From positions 8,432,001-8,496,000 of the forward strand of contig OZ020484.1 in NCBI GenBank assembly GCA_963971405.1: a DNA stretch of 64,000 nt, in the 5' to 3' direction. The position numbers and the translations under genes were made by a program. This document shows, in pieces, positions 34,963-45,905 of the stretch. The notes beneath the pieces were generated by a model. That model was not told the DNA's origin and did not search any database. It was given only the letters and a program-made list of their open reading frames with translations. The first letter of the stretch is position 1. Each line of letters begins with the position of its first letter. This stretch comes from Psococerastis gibbosa. Taxonomy: Eukaryota; Arthropoda; Insecta; Psocodea; Psocidae.

Positions 34963-35794
34963 TACTTTCCAATTTATACGTAGTGTAAGGAAAGCTTTGT
35001 GATGGTCCCAATTTGCGATTCCGAGATTTCAACGGATTTACACGTTTTGAGGTCCCAGGAACCCAAAAAAGTGGTTTTTACGAAATGTCTGTCTGTTTGT
35101 CGCTCTGTCTATCTGTTCGTCGATTTCCGGGGAAACTACTCGGTCGATTTTGATGTAGGTTCACAAAAATCACACCTCGGGACCATTTTTTTTATTTTGA
35201 GCTAACTCAATTTGGGGGGTTTTATTTTCAAAAAACTCATAAAAAACGTCTAAAAAAATTATTTCTCGAAAACGGCTCCAACGATTTCTTTTAAATTCAC
35301 ATATATTCTAGTCGTTCTTAATGTTGATAAAATGCGGGGGGTCGCTTACCCCTTGATAGTTTGCTTCTGGGGGTAAAAAAATAAAAATAACTTAATTTTA
35401 ATGAAAAATGACTAAAAAATAATATTTCTGCGAAACTTTTCCATCGATGATTTCTACCTTCAGGCATGTTTTAGGTGTTAAGATGAGTAACGAAACCGGA
35501 CAGTTTGCTTTCCCAAAAACCTATTTGCTTTTGCGCAAAAAATGTTTTTTTGAAAAAATGATAGAAACTTCACGCTGAAATGCATTGCCTGCGCTGCCAT
35601 TATTACTGTGTTGTAATGTGTTTTAAATATATTGAGGTTACCTCACCTCCAGTGACGTCAGGTGGACACCCCCCCCCCCCCCGAGATATCCGAAATTTAA
35701 CCATAGGAAAATTATTTACCATGAAATTATTCATTTTCTCTCCCTACTAATTGATAAATTGGAAAGCATGTTCGAGTAAACTCGGACCGGTTCT
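34963..35794 (+). mobile_element. HINE/DINE-1-like element B7
   Basis: Complete plus-strand copy: ACTTTCCAATTTATACGTAG to ...CTCGGACCGGTTCT; GTCTGTCTGTTTGTC tract near 35086; poly-C near 35669. Confidence 0.85.
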
Positions 35795-35867
35795 TTGACA
35801 TTGAAATAACACTTAATAATCTTTACAACTCACTTCGACGATTAAATGTAATGTTCTATAATTTAAC

Positions 35868-36455
35868 AACCGGTCCGAGTTTACTCGAACATGCTTTCCA
35901 ATTTATTAAATTTATTAAATTATTTCCCAAAAACGGCTCGAACGATTTCTCTTAAATTCACATATATTGTAGTCGTTATTAATGTTGACAAAATGCGGGG
36001 GGTCGCCTGCCCCTTGATAGTTTGCTCCTGGGGGTAAAAAATAAAAATAACTAAATTTTAATGAAAAATGACTAAAAAATAATTTTTCTGTGAAACTGTT
36101 CCATCGATGATTTCTACCTTCAGGCATGTTTTAGGTGTTAAATTGAGTAACGAAACCGGACAGGTTGCTTTCCCAAAAAAGTATTTGGTTTTTTACAAAA
36201 AAATGTTTTTGAAAAAATGATTGAAAATTCACGGTCAAATGCATTGCGTGCCCTGCCATTATTGCTGTGTGGTAATTTGTTGGTCTGACCTATCTAGAAT
36301 TTACCTCACTTCCAGTGACGTCAGGTGGACACCCCCCCCCCCCGAGATATCGGAAATTTAACAATAGGAAAATTATTTACCATGAAATTACTCATTTTCT
36401 CTAGCTACTACTTGATAAATTGGAAAGCATGTTCGAGTAAACTCGGACCGGTTCT
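35868..36455 (+). mobile_element. Family B palindromic-end variant B8
   Basis: The left end is an inverted copy of the B 3' end (AACCGGTCCGAGTTTACTCG then AACATGCTTTCC), joined directly to the B interior at AAATTATTTCCCAAAAACGG and then running to the normal 3' end. It therefore has true terminal inverted repeats of about 40 bp and lacks the 5' third of B. It lies 73 bp after B7. Confidence 0.8.
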
Positions 36456-36814
36456 TTTTTTTAAACACAGGAGCAGGACCCATAGGATATACTTGCTCTG
36501 GGGTGTGTGATGGGTGAAGTCAAGGGTGTGTCATGGGTTGTGAGTGTGGTTCGGCAAACTGCTAACGGGGGCACGTTGGCAACGAGGTTACTCAAGAACC
36601 GCCTTAACAGTTTTCCCTTCCTTATATTGAAATATTGCTAGTTGAATCAACCAGAACAGAGTCTGTTCAAAACTGCAGCAAACATGGTAGTGTGCACAGC
36701 GTTGGCAGGGGAACATGGTGGAACATAATAACGCGCTGAGACTACCAGTCAGTCTTAGTGCGTGTCGAGTCCAGTTCACCTCCGAATTAATCGTGTGACT
36801 TTACTTAGTTCCCC

Positions 36815-36995
36815 AGGTGGTTCGGAATCCACTATAAGCCATTATAAGCCCTGTCAGTCAACTCCCCGTCTCCCTAGCTGAGGTGAAAGAGTTCCCTTAG
36901 GGTGCCTCAAGTTAAGAAACAGACTCATTCCCCCCGCCAGGCTGACAATGTTGCTTAAAACAGAAATGCTGAAAGCAGGTGTTGGAAAACAATAA
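36815..36995 (+). repeat. SINE N, copy 3
   Basis: Most complete copy: AGGTGGTTCGGAATCCACTA (B-box-like), CTAGCTGAGGTGAAAGAG, TAGGGTGCCTCAAGTTAAGA, tail GGAAAACAATAA. Confidence 0.7.
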
Positions 36996-37130
36996 TGAAA
37001 TATTGGGAGTGTTTACAACGAACTATATAGTATGTGTGTCGTGGTTGCTAATATGTTGGCAGACAAATGAGACTAAATAAAATAAAATAACTTTGTCAAG
37101 TATTGCTAAAAAATATTAAAAAGCGACCGA

Positions 37131-37153
37131 TTTCGGCATTATACCTTCGTCAG
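37131..37153 (-). other. Second hammerhead-like core motif
   Basis: Minus strand CTGACGA, A, stem GGT-ATAAT-GCC, GAAA, followed by TCGGTCGC. Same order and spacing as at 13905 in otherwise different surroundings. Such cores occur in the terminal repeats of Penelope-like elements; the complete ribozyme fold is not evident here. Confidence 0.3.
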
Positions 37154-37759
37154 TCAACAGACATTATAACACTACATAAATTGGCAAGTAACCCTATTAT
37201 ATTTACTATGACGAAATATTACAAAATCAATTAGGAAGATATAACTGAAAAAATGAGACCTTGCAAAGTCGGAAATTGACGTTTTTGGTACAGCGTATAC
37301 ACACTCTAACTGAGCCTGATAATTTAAGCTAGCTGGCTATAATGTAAGAAGGTTGAGACCCAAATAACAGAAAGGTCATGAGCTCCTGACACTCGGCGAA
37401 GAGAAAGTTCCACAAGAATGAATAACAACCATAATTTATTTTTCTATCTGCGAATCATTGAGATGGGATACGCATTTCCTCTTTTACCAAGTATACCTCC
37501 ATTACCTTCGGCTGGAGGCCACTGCAGTATAACCTAGTTCTAGTGTTTCTTTTAGGACGATATAGGCATAATTTTCAGAAATCAACTCAAATGTATTTAT
37601 AATTCTATCGAAGTACAGGATACATATCGTCAATTCCCTACCCCAGATGTTCCTAAGACTGTGCTTGGGGAGGGAACATACCATGCTAGACTAAATTCAA
37701 TTACATGTATGCCTCAAATGGATAGCTATACTATTGCAAAAAAGGAGAAGATTTATTAA

Positions 37760-38327
37760 GGCGCTTATTCCACATACGTCAATAGTCAATAGTGAATATG
37801 GTATTGACGGGCATTTCAATTTTACTCTATGCCATTGTTAAAATAAAATGATCATAGAGTAAAATCACGCGCTGCAAACAATAACAAACTAAAATGGCGT
37901 CATGGAATGTGTTACAAACATTTTAATATACAGTTTTCATACATTAAACAGATCGGTGAAGGAATGAAGAACCAGTAGAATCCAGGCTGATGGGCCGTGG
38001 TCGAATTGAAAGTGAACTTCCAATGGAAGATCGGATTCTACTGGTTCTTCATTTGACTCCGGCCGTGAAAGCCTTTACAGTTGCATAGATCGGTGACGGT
38101 CGATCTTACTTCGGATCTCCTACTATTATTAGGTTTTATTAAAAATAATAAGTGTACAAAGAAAACAAATACAAACAAATTTCAAAAATTTGGCGCATAC
38201 GTGTCAATAGAAGAAAAGTGATCAATAGCTGAAAAAAACATGTGGAATGTAGTGTATCAATGAAAAATTGAAATTTCCGTCAATACCATATTTACTATTG
38301 ACAATTGAAGTATGTGGAATATGCGCC
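37760..38327. mobile_element. Family E foldback element E8, long
   Basis: Ends GGCGCTTATTCCACATACGT and the inverse, flanked by TAA on both sides. The 568-bp interior contains AGTAAAATCACGCGCTGC and repeat O1 (37963-38053), probably a later insertion. Confidence 0.75.
37963..38053. repeat. Family O short palindrome (O1)
   Basis: GAAGAACCAGTAGAATCC returns as GGATTCTACTGGTTCTTC. The interior shares AGTGAACTTCC/GAATTGAAAG with O2 at 40592. Nature unknown. Confidence 0.5.
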
Positions 38328-40084
38328 TAATAGAATTAGATAAATAGTTAATTAAAAAGATTACATGATGTATTTGCTAATATTTGGATTTGAGTGATTT
38401 CTTTAGCATCACAAGAGGAACATTACTGCTTTGTATTGGGGTAAGTGGGAGGTGAGAGCTTTAGTAATGAATGGAAGTCTGAACTGAGGATTTCTTGTAT
38501 GGTAGTTACCGTAAACTACTGATGTTGGTCAACTATGATTTTAAGATCATTATTACTGTTTTCACTATACATGCTTTATATAGATATCAAAAAGTGTCGG
38601 AACATTGAGAAGTTTATATAGTGAGACTTCAAGACTACCAGTACCTACCGGTGTCGGTATTGGTCATAGAATGTGGGTGGCTCCCGCCTTAATGTACCAA
38701 TTGAATTTGTAATTCAACAATTAACAATTAACAATTTGCTGAGTTAATGATATAAAAAATGAAATTTATTTCAAATGGGGGTAGCCAATTTTCTACGTAG
38801 CATATCCTCTTAATTTCTTTACCACCGTGTGAAATCAGCACCTTTAAAGTAGGTCAAATATTGACCTCTCTATTACGAAGGCCCCCTTCAACTTTTTTTG
38901 CCAAGTTTTGTGCACACAGTACCTAGTACAAACTTACATCTAACAGTGACATGTTTTACATTTTCGCTAGATTGAATGTTTTTATTGCAGAGATTTCGGT
39001 AAGGTCAGATTCACTGTTAGTTCCACAACAATTACAGTCATCTTGGAAACACTAAAATTTCAACCTAAAACTATATCGGTCCCACCCTTTATTAAATATT
39101 ACAGAAAGATAAAATAGAACTCCTCATTTAATAAGAAATTGCTATCCTAAAATTATTGATATCAATAATGGTCGATAACAATAGTAAGTTTGATCAATAA
39201 CAATATGGCCAGTAAGTTTAGCCTATATGAGGCTACGGAGCGAACTGTTACCCAACCCAATACATGCAGGTTGAGTCCTAGCAATTATTTCGGTTATTAT
39301 GGGGAATTCTCAAACGCGGTAAAAATGTTGATAACTAAGTAGGGGGTCAATGTTTTGAATGGATTGATTTAATTAATCAACGGCAAGCGGCAAAGAGGTG
39401 TTTACGGGGGGGGGGGGGGGGTTATCAGGGGCAATTTCGGAATTTTCAAATACAAGCATGGGTTGAGTAATACATCAAATAAAAGCTCTTTTCGAGAGTT
39501 TTAAAAATAATTTTGAAAAGTAAGCGCCCCAAATAGGGTAGTTTTACGCATTTTAACAGCAGTAAAGAAAAAAATTACTGTAAGATAAAAATACTCATAA
39601 ACATGTATTTTCCACATACACTTTTCCTTGTGAGAGTTTCCTTGGTGACTTCTATCGTGGGACTTCGGGAACATCTTAGGGAGAAGTAACAACGTAATGA
39701 TCCACATACAGTAAATTTATTTATTTTTATTACAATATATATTATTATAATTGATTATATTTATAAATATATTCCTTCAGCAGGGGAGTACCGGCCGAAG
39801 AATAAAAAAAAAATTGACCGGTCATATGCTTGCACTTTTGAATTTTCCTCCCGGGGTAGAGCCCCACTTTCTCCATAACTGCGATAGTGGAAAAATCTAA
39901 AAACCAATTTGGTCAGCAAGCTATTTAAAGCGTTTAAAGGGGGGGGGGGCACCTCATCAACCTGTGAACTTGACCTGGATATACGGTCAGGTCTCGAAAT
40001 AAAATCCTTAGCGTGTAGTGTGTGTGGGGAGATTATGGGCTATATTGCTCTTTGGTCCGACCAATGATTCTCTCAACGGCCCTA
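38328..40084. other. Unassigned DNA with decayed repeats
   Basis: Includes one end of family H near 38775-38815, a poly-G run at about 39406-39420 and AT-rich sequence. No supported gene. Confidence 0.35.
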
Positions 40085-40430
40085 CAGCCCGATTATGGCG
40101 ATTTTAATACCGGGGTTAAAATAATACCATGTCACCAAGGCCTTAGCCAAGGGGGTTTCAACCCCCCCCCCCCCCCCCCCCCCGGAATGAAATGGCTTGA
40201 TACTAGATAGAATCGGATTTTGAGAGGAAAAATAAAAACCACTATGTAATATCCAATTAAATTTCTGAACCCCTCCCCCCTCCCCCCAAAAAATAAAATT
40301 TCCTGGCTACGGCCTTGCATGTCAAGTGATGGTATTAATTCAATTGTTTAAAATAAATGAACGGTAAATGTCAGAATTTCAGAATCGTTGCAAGAGTGCT
40401 AAGCGCGGAATATTCAAATGGTGTATATTT
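40085..40430. mobile_element. MITE family A, long form (A9), split by h5
   Basis: CAGCCCGATTATGGCGATTT continues as in A1 to CCATGTCAC, is broken by h5, and resumes AAGTGATGGTATTAATTCAA. The right part fades after about 40430. Confidence 0.75.
40136..40317. mobile_element. hAT-like MITE h5 nested in A9
   Basis: Ends CAAGGCCTTAGCCAAGG and the inverse of CAAGGCCGTAGCCAGG; flanks CATGTCAC (40128-40135) and CATGTCAA (40318-40325). A poly-C run of about 22 bp follows the left end. Opposite orientation to h3. Confidence 0.9.
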
Positions 40431-40591
40431 AATGCCATGCCCTTCACCGATCCGACAATATTATCGCCGAACGCAAAGACAAGGCTAGGTGGGCCACCAG
40501 GGCACAAATCGACGAGGTTTAGCTTAAAACGAGGTTCTTTGTAAAACAGTAGACATTAACTAACATGTTGAAATTATAGTCGGTCAGAATG

Positions 40592-40784
40592 ATTAAGCAG
40601 TAGAATCCGGGATGATAGAGGCTGTAGTCAATCTGAAAGCAAACTTTCACAGTTGCTGCTGAGCCTCCGAGATACAATCTTAGAAGCCTTCCACTAACGA
40701 TGTCAACCGCAGATGTTGACGAAACGTCTGGAAGTACGCATTCAGAACTACCAAAGCCTATCATCCCGGATTCTACTGCTTCAT
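40592..40784. repeat. Family O element (O2)
   Basis: AAGCAGTAGAATCCGGGATG returns as CATCCCGGATTCTACTGCTT. The middle contains ACGAAACGTC. Related to O1 by the CAGTAGAATCC ends. Confidence 0.55.
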
Positions 40785-41209
40785 CAAGCAATTTTTTCGT
40801 TGATTAAAACATTTCGGCAGTGATGCAACAGCCTACCCCACCTTATGCTGTAGCGCCCTAGGCAGAGAAGTACGAAGCAATGACCTACTGTATGATAGAC
40901 CAAACCCCCGTTCGCACTGCAGGACTTAATTAATAAGTGAGGCTTACCAATATCAAATCATCATATCGAAAATTGCAATGGGATTGTGATCATCAGGAGG
41001 CCACTGTTAAAATTCACGGACGTCGAACCTTCTGCGTGGTCCGCACACAACTAAATGCGGAGCGGGCTGGCCCCCCCTCGGTTGGCACTTCACCTGCATC
41101 CGAAACATTGTTCCCGCCTTTTCCAGCCGCTGGAGCAGGAATCAGGATGTAGTGCAACCTGGAGTTCTATATAGGAGAGATGAGACATTCGAGCGCGCCA
41201 AAAATATTT

Positions 41210-42077
41210 TTGCTTTCCAATTTATACGTAGTATAAGGAAAGCTTTGTGATGGTCCAAATTTTCGATTCCGCGATTTCAACGGATTTTCACGTTTTGAGG
41301 TCCCAGGAACCCAAAAAAATGGTTTTTACGAAATGTTTGTCTGTCGCTCTGTCTCTGTCTGTCTGTGCGTCGATTTCCGGGCAAACTACTCGGTCGATTT
41401 TGATGAAATTTAGCATGTAGGTTCACAAAAATCATACCTCGAGACAATTTTTTTATTTAGGGATACCTCAATTTGGGGGGGGGGGGGGGTTTATTTTCAA
41501 AAAACTCTAAAAAACGTCTAAAAAAATTATTTATCCAAAACGGCTCCAACGATTTCTTTTAAATTCATATATATTGTAGTCGTTATTAATGTTGACAATA
41601 TGCGGGGGGTCGCTTGCCCCTTGATAGTTTGCTTCTGGGGGTACAAAAATAAAAATAACTAAATTTTAATGAAAAATGTCTAAAAAATAATTTTTCTGTG
41701 ATACCTTTTCATCGATGATTTCTACCTTCAGGCATGTCTTAGGTGTTAAATTGAGTAACGAAACCGGACAGATTGCTTTCCCAAAAAACTATTTGGTTTT
41801 GTGCAAAAAAAAATGTTTTTGAAAAAATGATAGAAAATTCACGGTCAAATGCATTGCGTGCCCTGCCATTATTGCTGTGTGGTAATTTGTTGGTCTGACC
41901 TATCTAGAATTTATCTCACCTCCAGTGACGTCAGCTGGACAACGCCCCCCCCCCCCCCCCCCCCGAGATGCCCGAAATTTAACTATAGGACTAATTATTT
42001 ACATTGAAATTACTCATTTTCTCTAGCTACTACTTGATAAATTGGTAAGCATGTTCGAGTAAACTCGGACCGGTTCT
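41210..42077 (+). mobile_element. HINE/DINE-1-like element B9
   Basis: Complete plus-strand copy; GTCTCTGTCTGTCTGTGCG tract near 41351; poly-G near 41476; poly-C of about 20 bp near 41945. Confidence 0.85.
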
Positions 42078-42149
42078 GAATTCTGGGGCCACCTGGTATG
42101 GCTTTTTCAATGGCTGGTCAATGGTCATAGGAAACGTGACATTAGTGGG

Positions 42150-42312
42150 CCTACCCTGCCTACCTACCATGGCGATTATGTTTAATTTTAACCTGAGATT
42201 CAAAATTGAAATAAGATAATTTCACAATGGAAAAAACTATCTAAAATTGGTTTGCTTACATTTTTAACACCAAGATTAAGTTAATATACTAAGGGCCAAA
42301 GTAGGCCTATGT
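42150..42312. mobile_element. Degraded MITE family A copy (A8)
   Basis: CTACCATGGCGATTATGTTT and internal AAAATTGGTTTGCTTACATT follow A7; the right end is AAAGTAGGCC. Confidence 0.5.
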
Positions 42313-42576
42313 CCCCAGGACTCAAAAAAATTTTTGGCCCGCTTGAATGACCCACCTCTCCTACATAGAACTCTAGTGCAACCTATGGGCCACTAACTAT
42401 TGGCGCGAGCCTACGAATGTCTAGTTCTAGGCCGGATTCACCCTGTAAGCATTGCAAACATGTGCTTACGGCGGGGCTCCACTGCCAGGTAAAGAGACAG
42501 CCCGTCTCGCGGGGCGTTTCACAAAATATAGTGTGACTAATAAATAAATAAATAAATAAATAAGGACTTTTTGTGA

Positions 42577-42765
42577 TATTACTAAGCCAACCTAGCGGAG
42601 TTAGGGCTATAAAGCCCTCTCTTACACTCAACTAGGAAGGCCCGGGACCGCCTGCTTTACATGCCCTCCGAAGCATGGCCAGAAAATGTAGGAAGTGTAG
42701 GACTCGAACCAACAACCTTCCGGGTGAAAGTCAGAGTCCGTACCACTACTCTACATGTCTTGACT
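42577..42765 (-). repeat. SINE D, copy 3, complete
   Basis: Minus strand: tRNA-like head with A box GTAGAGTAGTGGTACGG and B box GGTTCGAGTCC, body GGCCATGCTTCGGAGGGCAT to GTTGGCTTAGTAATATC, then a (TTTA)n tail at 42541-42563. Pol III boxes are intact in sequence. Confidence 0.85.
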
Positions 42766-42984
42766 AATCAGCATATCGTAATAATACGATACGTCACATG
42801 ATGCTTGAACTCTGAAGAAGGGCTTCCTTCAGATTCTATAAATTTAAAGTTAATAGATATAAATAAATAATACACTGAAAAAATTCAGCAGCTGCACCCA
42901 AGCCCACCAATCAACAATCAGAGCAAGGATTCTCCAATAGTTAATCAAGGGCGCTATAATTGGGATTTGATAACCCAATCACAG

Positions 42985-43085
42985 CAGTGGCGGCGCTACG
43001 GGGGTGCCCGGAGGGGCTTGCCCCCCCCCCCAAATAGAGGTCATGCCCCCCCATGGCCCCTCCGCCTTGCGCCGCGCCGCCACTG
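42985..43085. mobile_element. hAT-like MITE h6, 101 bp, perfect 8-bp duplication
   Basis: Ends CAGTGGCGGCGCTACGG and the inverse of CAGTGGCGGCGCGGCGC; AATCACAG at 42977-42984 and 43086-43093. Poly-C runs internally. Confidence 0.9.
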
Positions 43086-43223
43086 AATCACAGCAGGTAA
43101 TTGTACATGCCATATAAGTTGACCATAGCTGATACGTTAAATGCTTTTAGTTTTGGGATTTATTGAGAATAATTTAATCCAATTATCGGTGCTAAGTTAA
43201 TCTATATACGGCATGGTAGAGCT

Positions 43224-43348
43224 GCAGCCTGATCGAGGCGATTATAATACTGGTATTTATTTAGTGCTATTCAAAATTTGTTTGTTAACAGTTATAATCC
43301 TAGGGTATTTATTTAACCTCGGTATTATAATCGCCTCGATCAGACTGC
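43224..43348. mobile_element. MITE family A, short form (A6)
   Basis: GCAGCCTGATCGAGGCGATT and its inverse; nearly identical to A5 but with an internal deletion of about 45 bp. Confidence 0.8.
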
Positions 43349-43356
43349 TGGCTGCT

Positions 43357-43508
43357 GCGGGCCTACTATGGCGATTATTTTTAATACTAACCAGGGATTT
43401 AAAATGTAAACAAGATAATTGTACTATGGAAAGTGCTATTCAAAATTGGTTTGTTTACATTTTTAACCCCAGGAGTATGTTAATACTAATCGCCATAATA
43501 GGCCCACT
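43357..43508. mobile_element. MITE family A, short form (A7), beside A6
   Basis: GCGGGCCTACTATGGCGATT and the inverse AATCGCCATAATAGGCCCAC bound 152 bp. It is a different subtype placed 8 bp from A6. Confidence 0.8.
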
Positions 43509-44049
43509 ACTGGACCAATATTTTAATGTTGGAATCCTCCAGTCCAACTGTCTGCAAATTCTGTTCCAATAAACACAACTCTGTGCGTTGATGTTTTCAT
43601 TTCAGTACAGCCTACCCCGATTCCTACCCTGGCCTAGACTATAGCGATGATGTGAACATGTCATGACTCTTGCGGGATAGACCTTGCAGTTGCCCCCTTA
43701 GTTTATAGCCCAGTAATAAGCTTAGAATTCCCTATATCGGGTGAGTTCGCAAAAATTACGCTCAACCTCAACTTTCTTATCGCTAGTGGTGTAACACCTC
43801 TCCTCTATTTTATTAAAAAAATAAAATAACATAAAAGCAGATTATCCAATCCCTCCCCCCGGCAACGCACCCTTACCAGACGGCAGACGCTCACAAAGCC
43901 GATGCAAGTTTTCATAACCAAGAAAATCAACCAGACACTATAAGTACAGAAATAACATCAAATTACAAAATTAGCTAGCTCGTCTCCACACCCCCCCCCC
44001 CCCCCATTCATTTGAATTTGTAATTCACTAGGCTTAATTTAAAATGATA

Positions 44050-44175
44050 AAAAATGAACTTACAGCATGCCCACGCAACCGCAGCATAAGTTCCAAACCG
44101 GGGCTCGAACTCAGTTCGCTCGGGTGGTAGACGATCATACTACCACTGGACTGTTACGTAAGGTCCAGTGGGGAC
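44050..44175 (-). repeat. SINE T, tRNA-derived
   Basis: Minus strand GTCCAGTGGTAGTATGATCG (A-box region) and GAGTTCGAGCCCCGG (B box), then body GGAACTTATGCTGCGGTTGC ending in T-rich sequence. Single copy in the window. Confidence 0.65.
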
Positions 44176-44469
44176 AGTATGGCTATGCTGGTATGCTATG
44201 TTGGTGGGAAATTTGGTATCGGGACTGGTTTATATTAGTTCTTTGTAAATGCTCTAATTGGGGTACAGGAAAGGAGCCTCCCCGAATATACACGTGGTAT
44301 AACAACCGTCGAAAAAAAAAACCGATCGGGCGTACCCTGGGCAACGCAAAGTGGAAACATCTAATCCTTTCACCACTGAGACCAAAGACGACCTTTGGGT
44401 GTGCACCGACCATGGCGTCAGGTTAGAAAGAATACTGCGAGCCAGCAGGAATTCTCAATAGTCACACAA

Positions 44470-44940
44470 TCAAGTGCTTTGCTGATGGCTGTAGGCTAGG
44501 ACGTACAAAACCAAGAACAGGCCTTGGTTTCTTTGGTCCTGGAGTTGAATATCTGGAGTCTCTTGGGGAGACAACTACGCAGTATACCTCTCTGGACCTT
44601 GCAACTAGAATGGACATCAGACTAACATAGGTGTCAGAGAGTCTAGAGAGTACGCAGATTCTGCAATGAAGGAACGGAGGACCCCGAGCACATCCTCCTT
44701 CACTGCGATGCAATCGCACGAAGAAGAGTGCTTGGGAAGCTCGCAGTTACATGTAAAAGACCTACCGCTTCTAAACTCCCTCAAGATCCTGGCTCCCCTG
44801 AGGGAGATAGGCCTCGAGGAAGTGAAGCGATGCCCAATGGGCTTAAGTGCACATATGTACCACATTAAATAAATACATTAAAAAAATACATTTAAAAATA
44901 AATACATTTAAAAAAAAATACATTTAAAAAAAAATTTAGG
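44470..44940 (+). mobile_element. LINE 3' end: RNase H and zinc-finger remnants
   Basis: Frames read GRTKPRTGLGFFGPGVEYLE then TTTQYTSLDLA, the start of a LINE RNase H domain, and, after an internal loss and frame change, EDPEHILLHCDAIARRRV, the C-terminal Cys/His region. The end is an A-rich repeated tail with ATACATTTAAAAA units. Frame shifts show it is dead. Confidence 0.7.
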
Positions 44941-45395
44941 AAACGACCACGGTTAGGGTAAAGGTTATGTTAAGTTTTGTAAAAATCAGGCCTTAGTTTT
45001 GACTTTTTTTCACAACAACCATTGCAGTAATGTGATCCTATCGGCATCGTCATGTCAACCAGAAAAAACATACCATGTACAAACATATAATAAAATTAGA
45101 TCAATCCAGCCTTGCCTCAAGAAATTCTCTCATAGAACAAGGGCGACATCCCTGGAGCCTGGAGGACTGTCTAACTGACTTAGTGATCCCTATTTTTTTT
45201 AGACAACACCTATTGTTTTTTTACATCAGCAAATGTAGTAGTTGGCATGGGCCAGAATTGACACAATGATGAAAGGAGAGGAGGTACTTAAATAGTCCAG
45301 CTCCTGGGGTCGTACTCATCCAAATTATATAGTGAGGGGTCTGCTCTTAATGTATGTTCTGAAACATGCTGGAACCAACTTACTTTATCCGCGCC

Positions 45396-45905
45396 TTATC
45401 CCTTCGGAGGGGTCGGCGACATGGATCTTCTTCTTCCACGCAATACTGGAACAAACTGACTTACTAAAAATGGTAGCTTATTGTAAAGCCGGTGTGCAAG
45501 TATCGGATAAGAATCCCTCGACTTGTTTAGGCGACACCTAGGCATATCAAACCCTTTTGCCGATCGGGTATTATAGGAGTGCACTGTACTCCGAGCTGGC
45601 AATCCAGGATTCATCTTTACGGCCATTAGACAATTAAAGACATACTGGCCATGAACAGTGAGGACTCTAGCGGCTTTAAAAAGGGGTCTGCAGTGAGCAA
45701 GATACGAACTTTTTGTGACAATGCGGATAGCTCGTTTTTGTAGTAAGAGTACCTTGCTTACTCCTGCAGAGTGCCCTCATGCCAGTATACCATAATTTAT
45801 ATGGGTATGAAACAGACCATGGTATGCCATCAAAAGATACTGCTCCGGCACCAGTCTACCAAGTTTACGTAGCAGGAAAGCAACTTTAGCGAGTTTACTA
45901 CATAA
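45396..45905 (-). mobile_element. LINE P, copy 2: RT C-terminus
   Basis: Minus strand: SKLAKVAFLLRKLGRLVPEQ, YHGLFHTHINYGILA, KVLLLQKRAIRIV, HSYNTRSAKGFDMPRC, HRLYNKLP. It aligns segment by segment with the end of LINE P copy 1 (63745-64000) and extends beyond it. A stop replaces the Trp in the expected YGILIWGH block. 5'-truncated at about 45905. Confidence 0.8.

Larger units (their letters stand above)
41161..42373. mobile_element. Family Q element, host of B9 and A8
   Basis: GAGTTCTATATAGGAGAGAT and the inverse of GAGTTCTATGTAGGAGAGGT bound the element, and an 11-bp direct repeat TAGTGCAACCT flanks it (41150-41160, 42374-42384). Inverted arms extend about 50 bp to GCCAAAAATATTTTTG. A 9-11 bp duplication would fit Mutator-like elements. 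Most of the interior is later insertions. Confidence 0.65.

Noticed and set aside
42577-42765. Possible functional tRNA gene
   Set aside because: A and B boxes are present, but the rest does not fold as a cloverleaf and the same head with the same body occurs at 56930, so it is a SINE.
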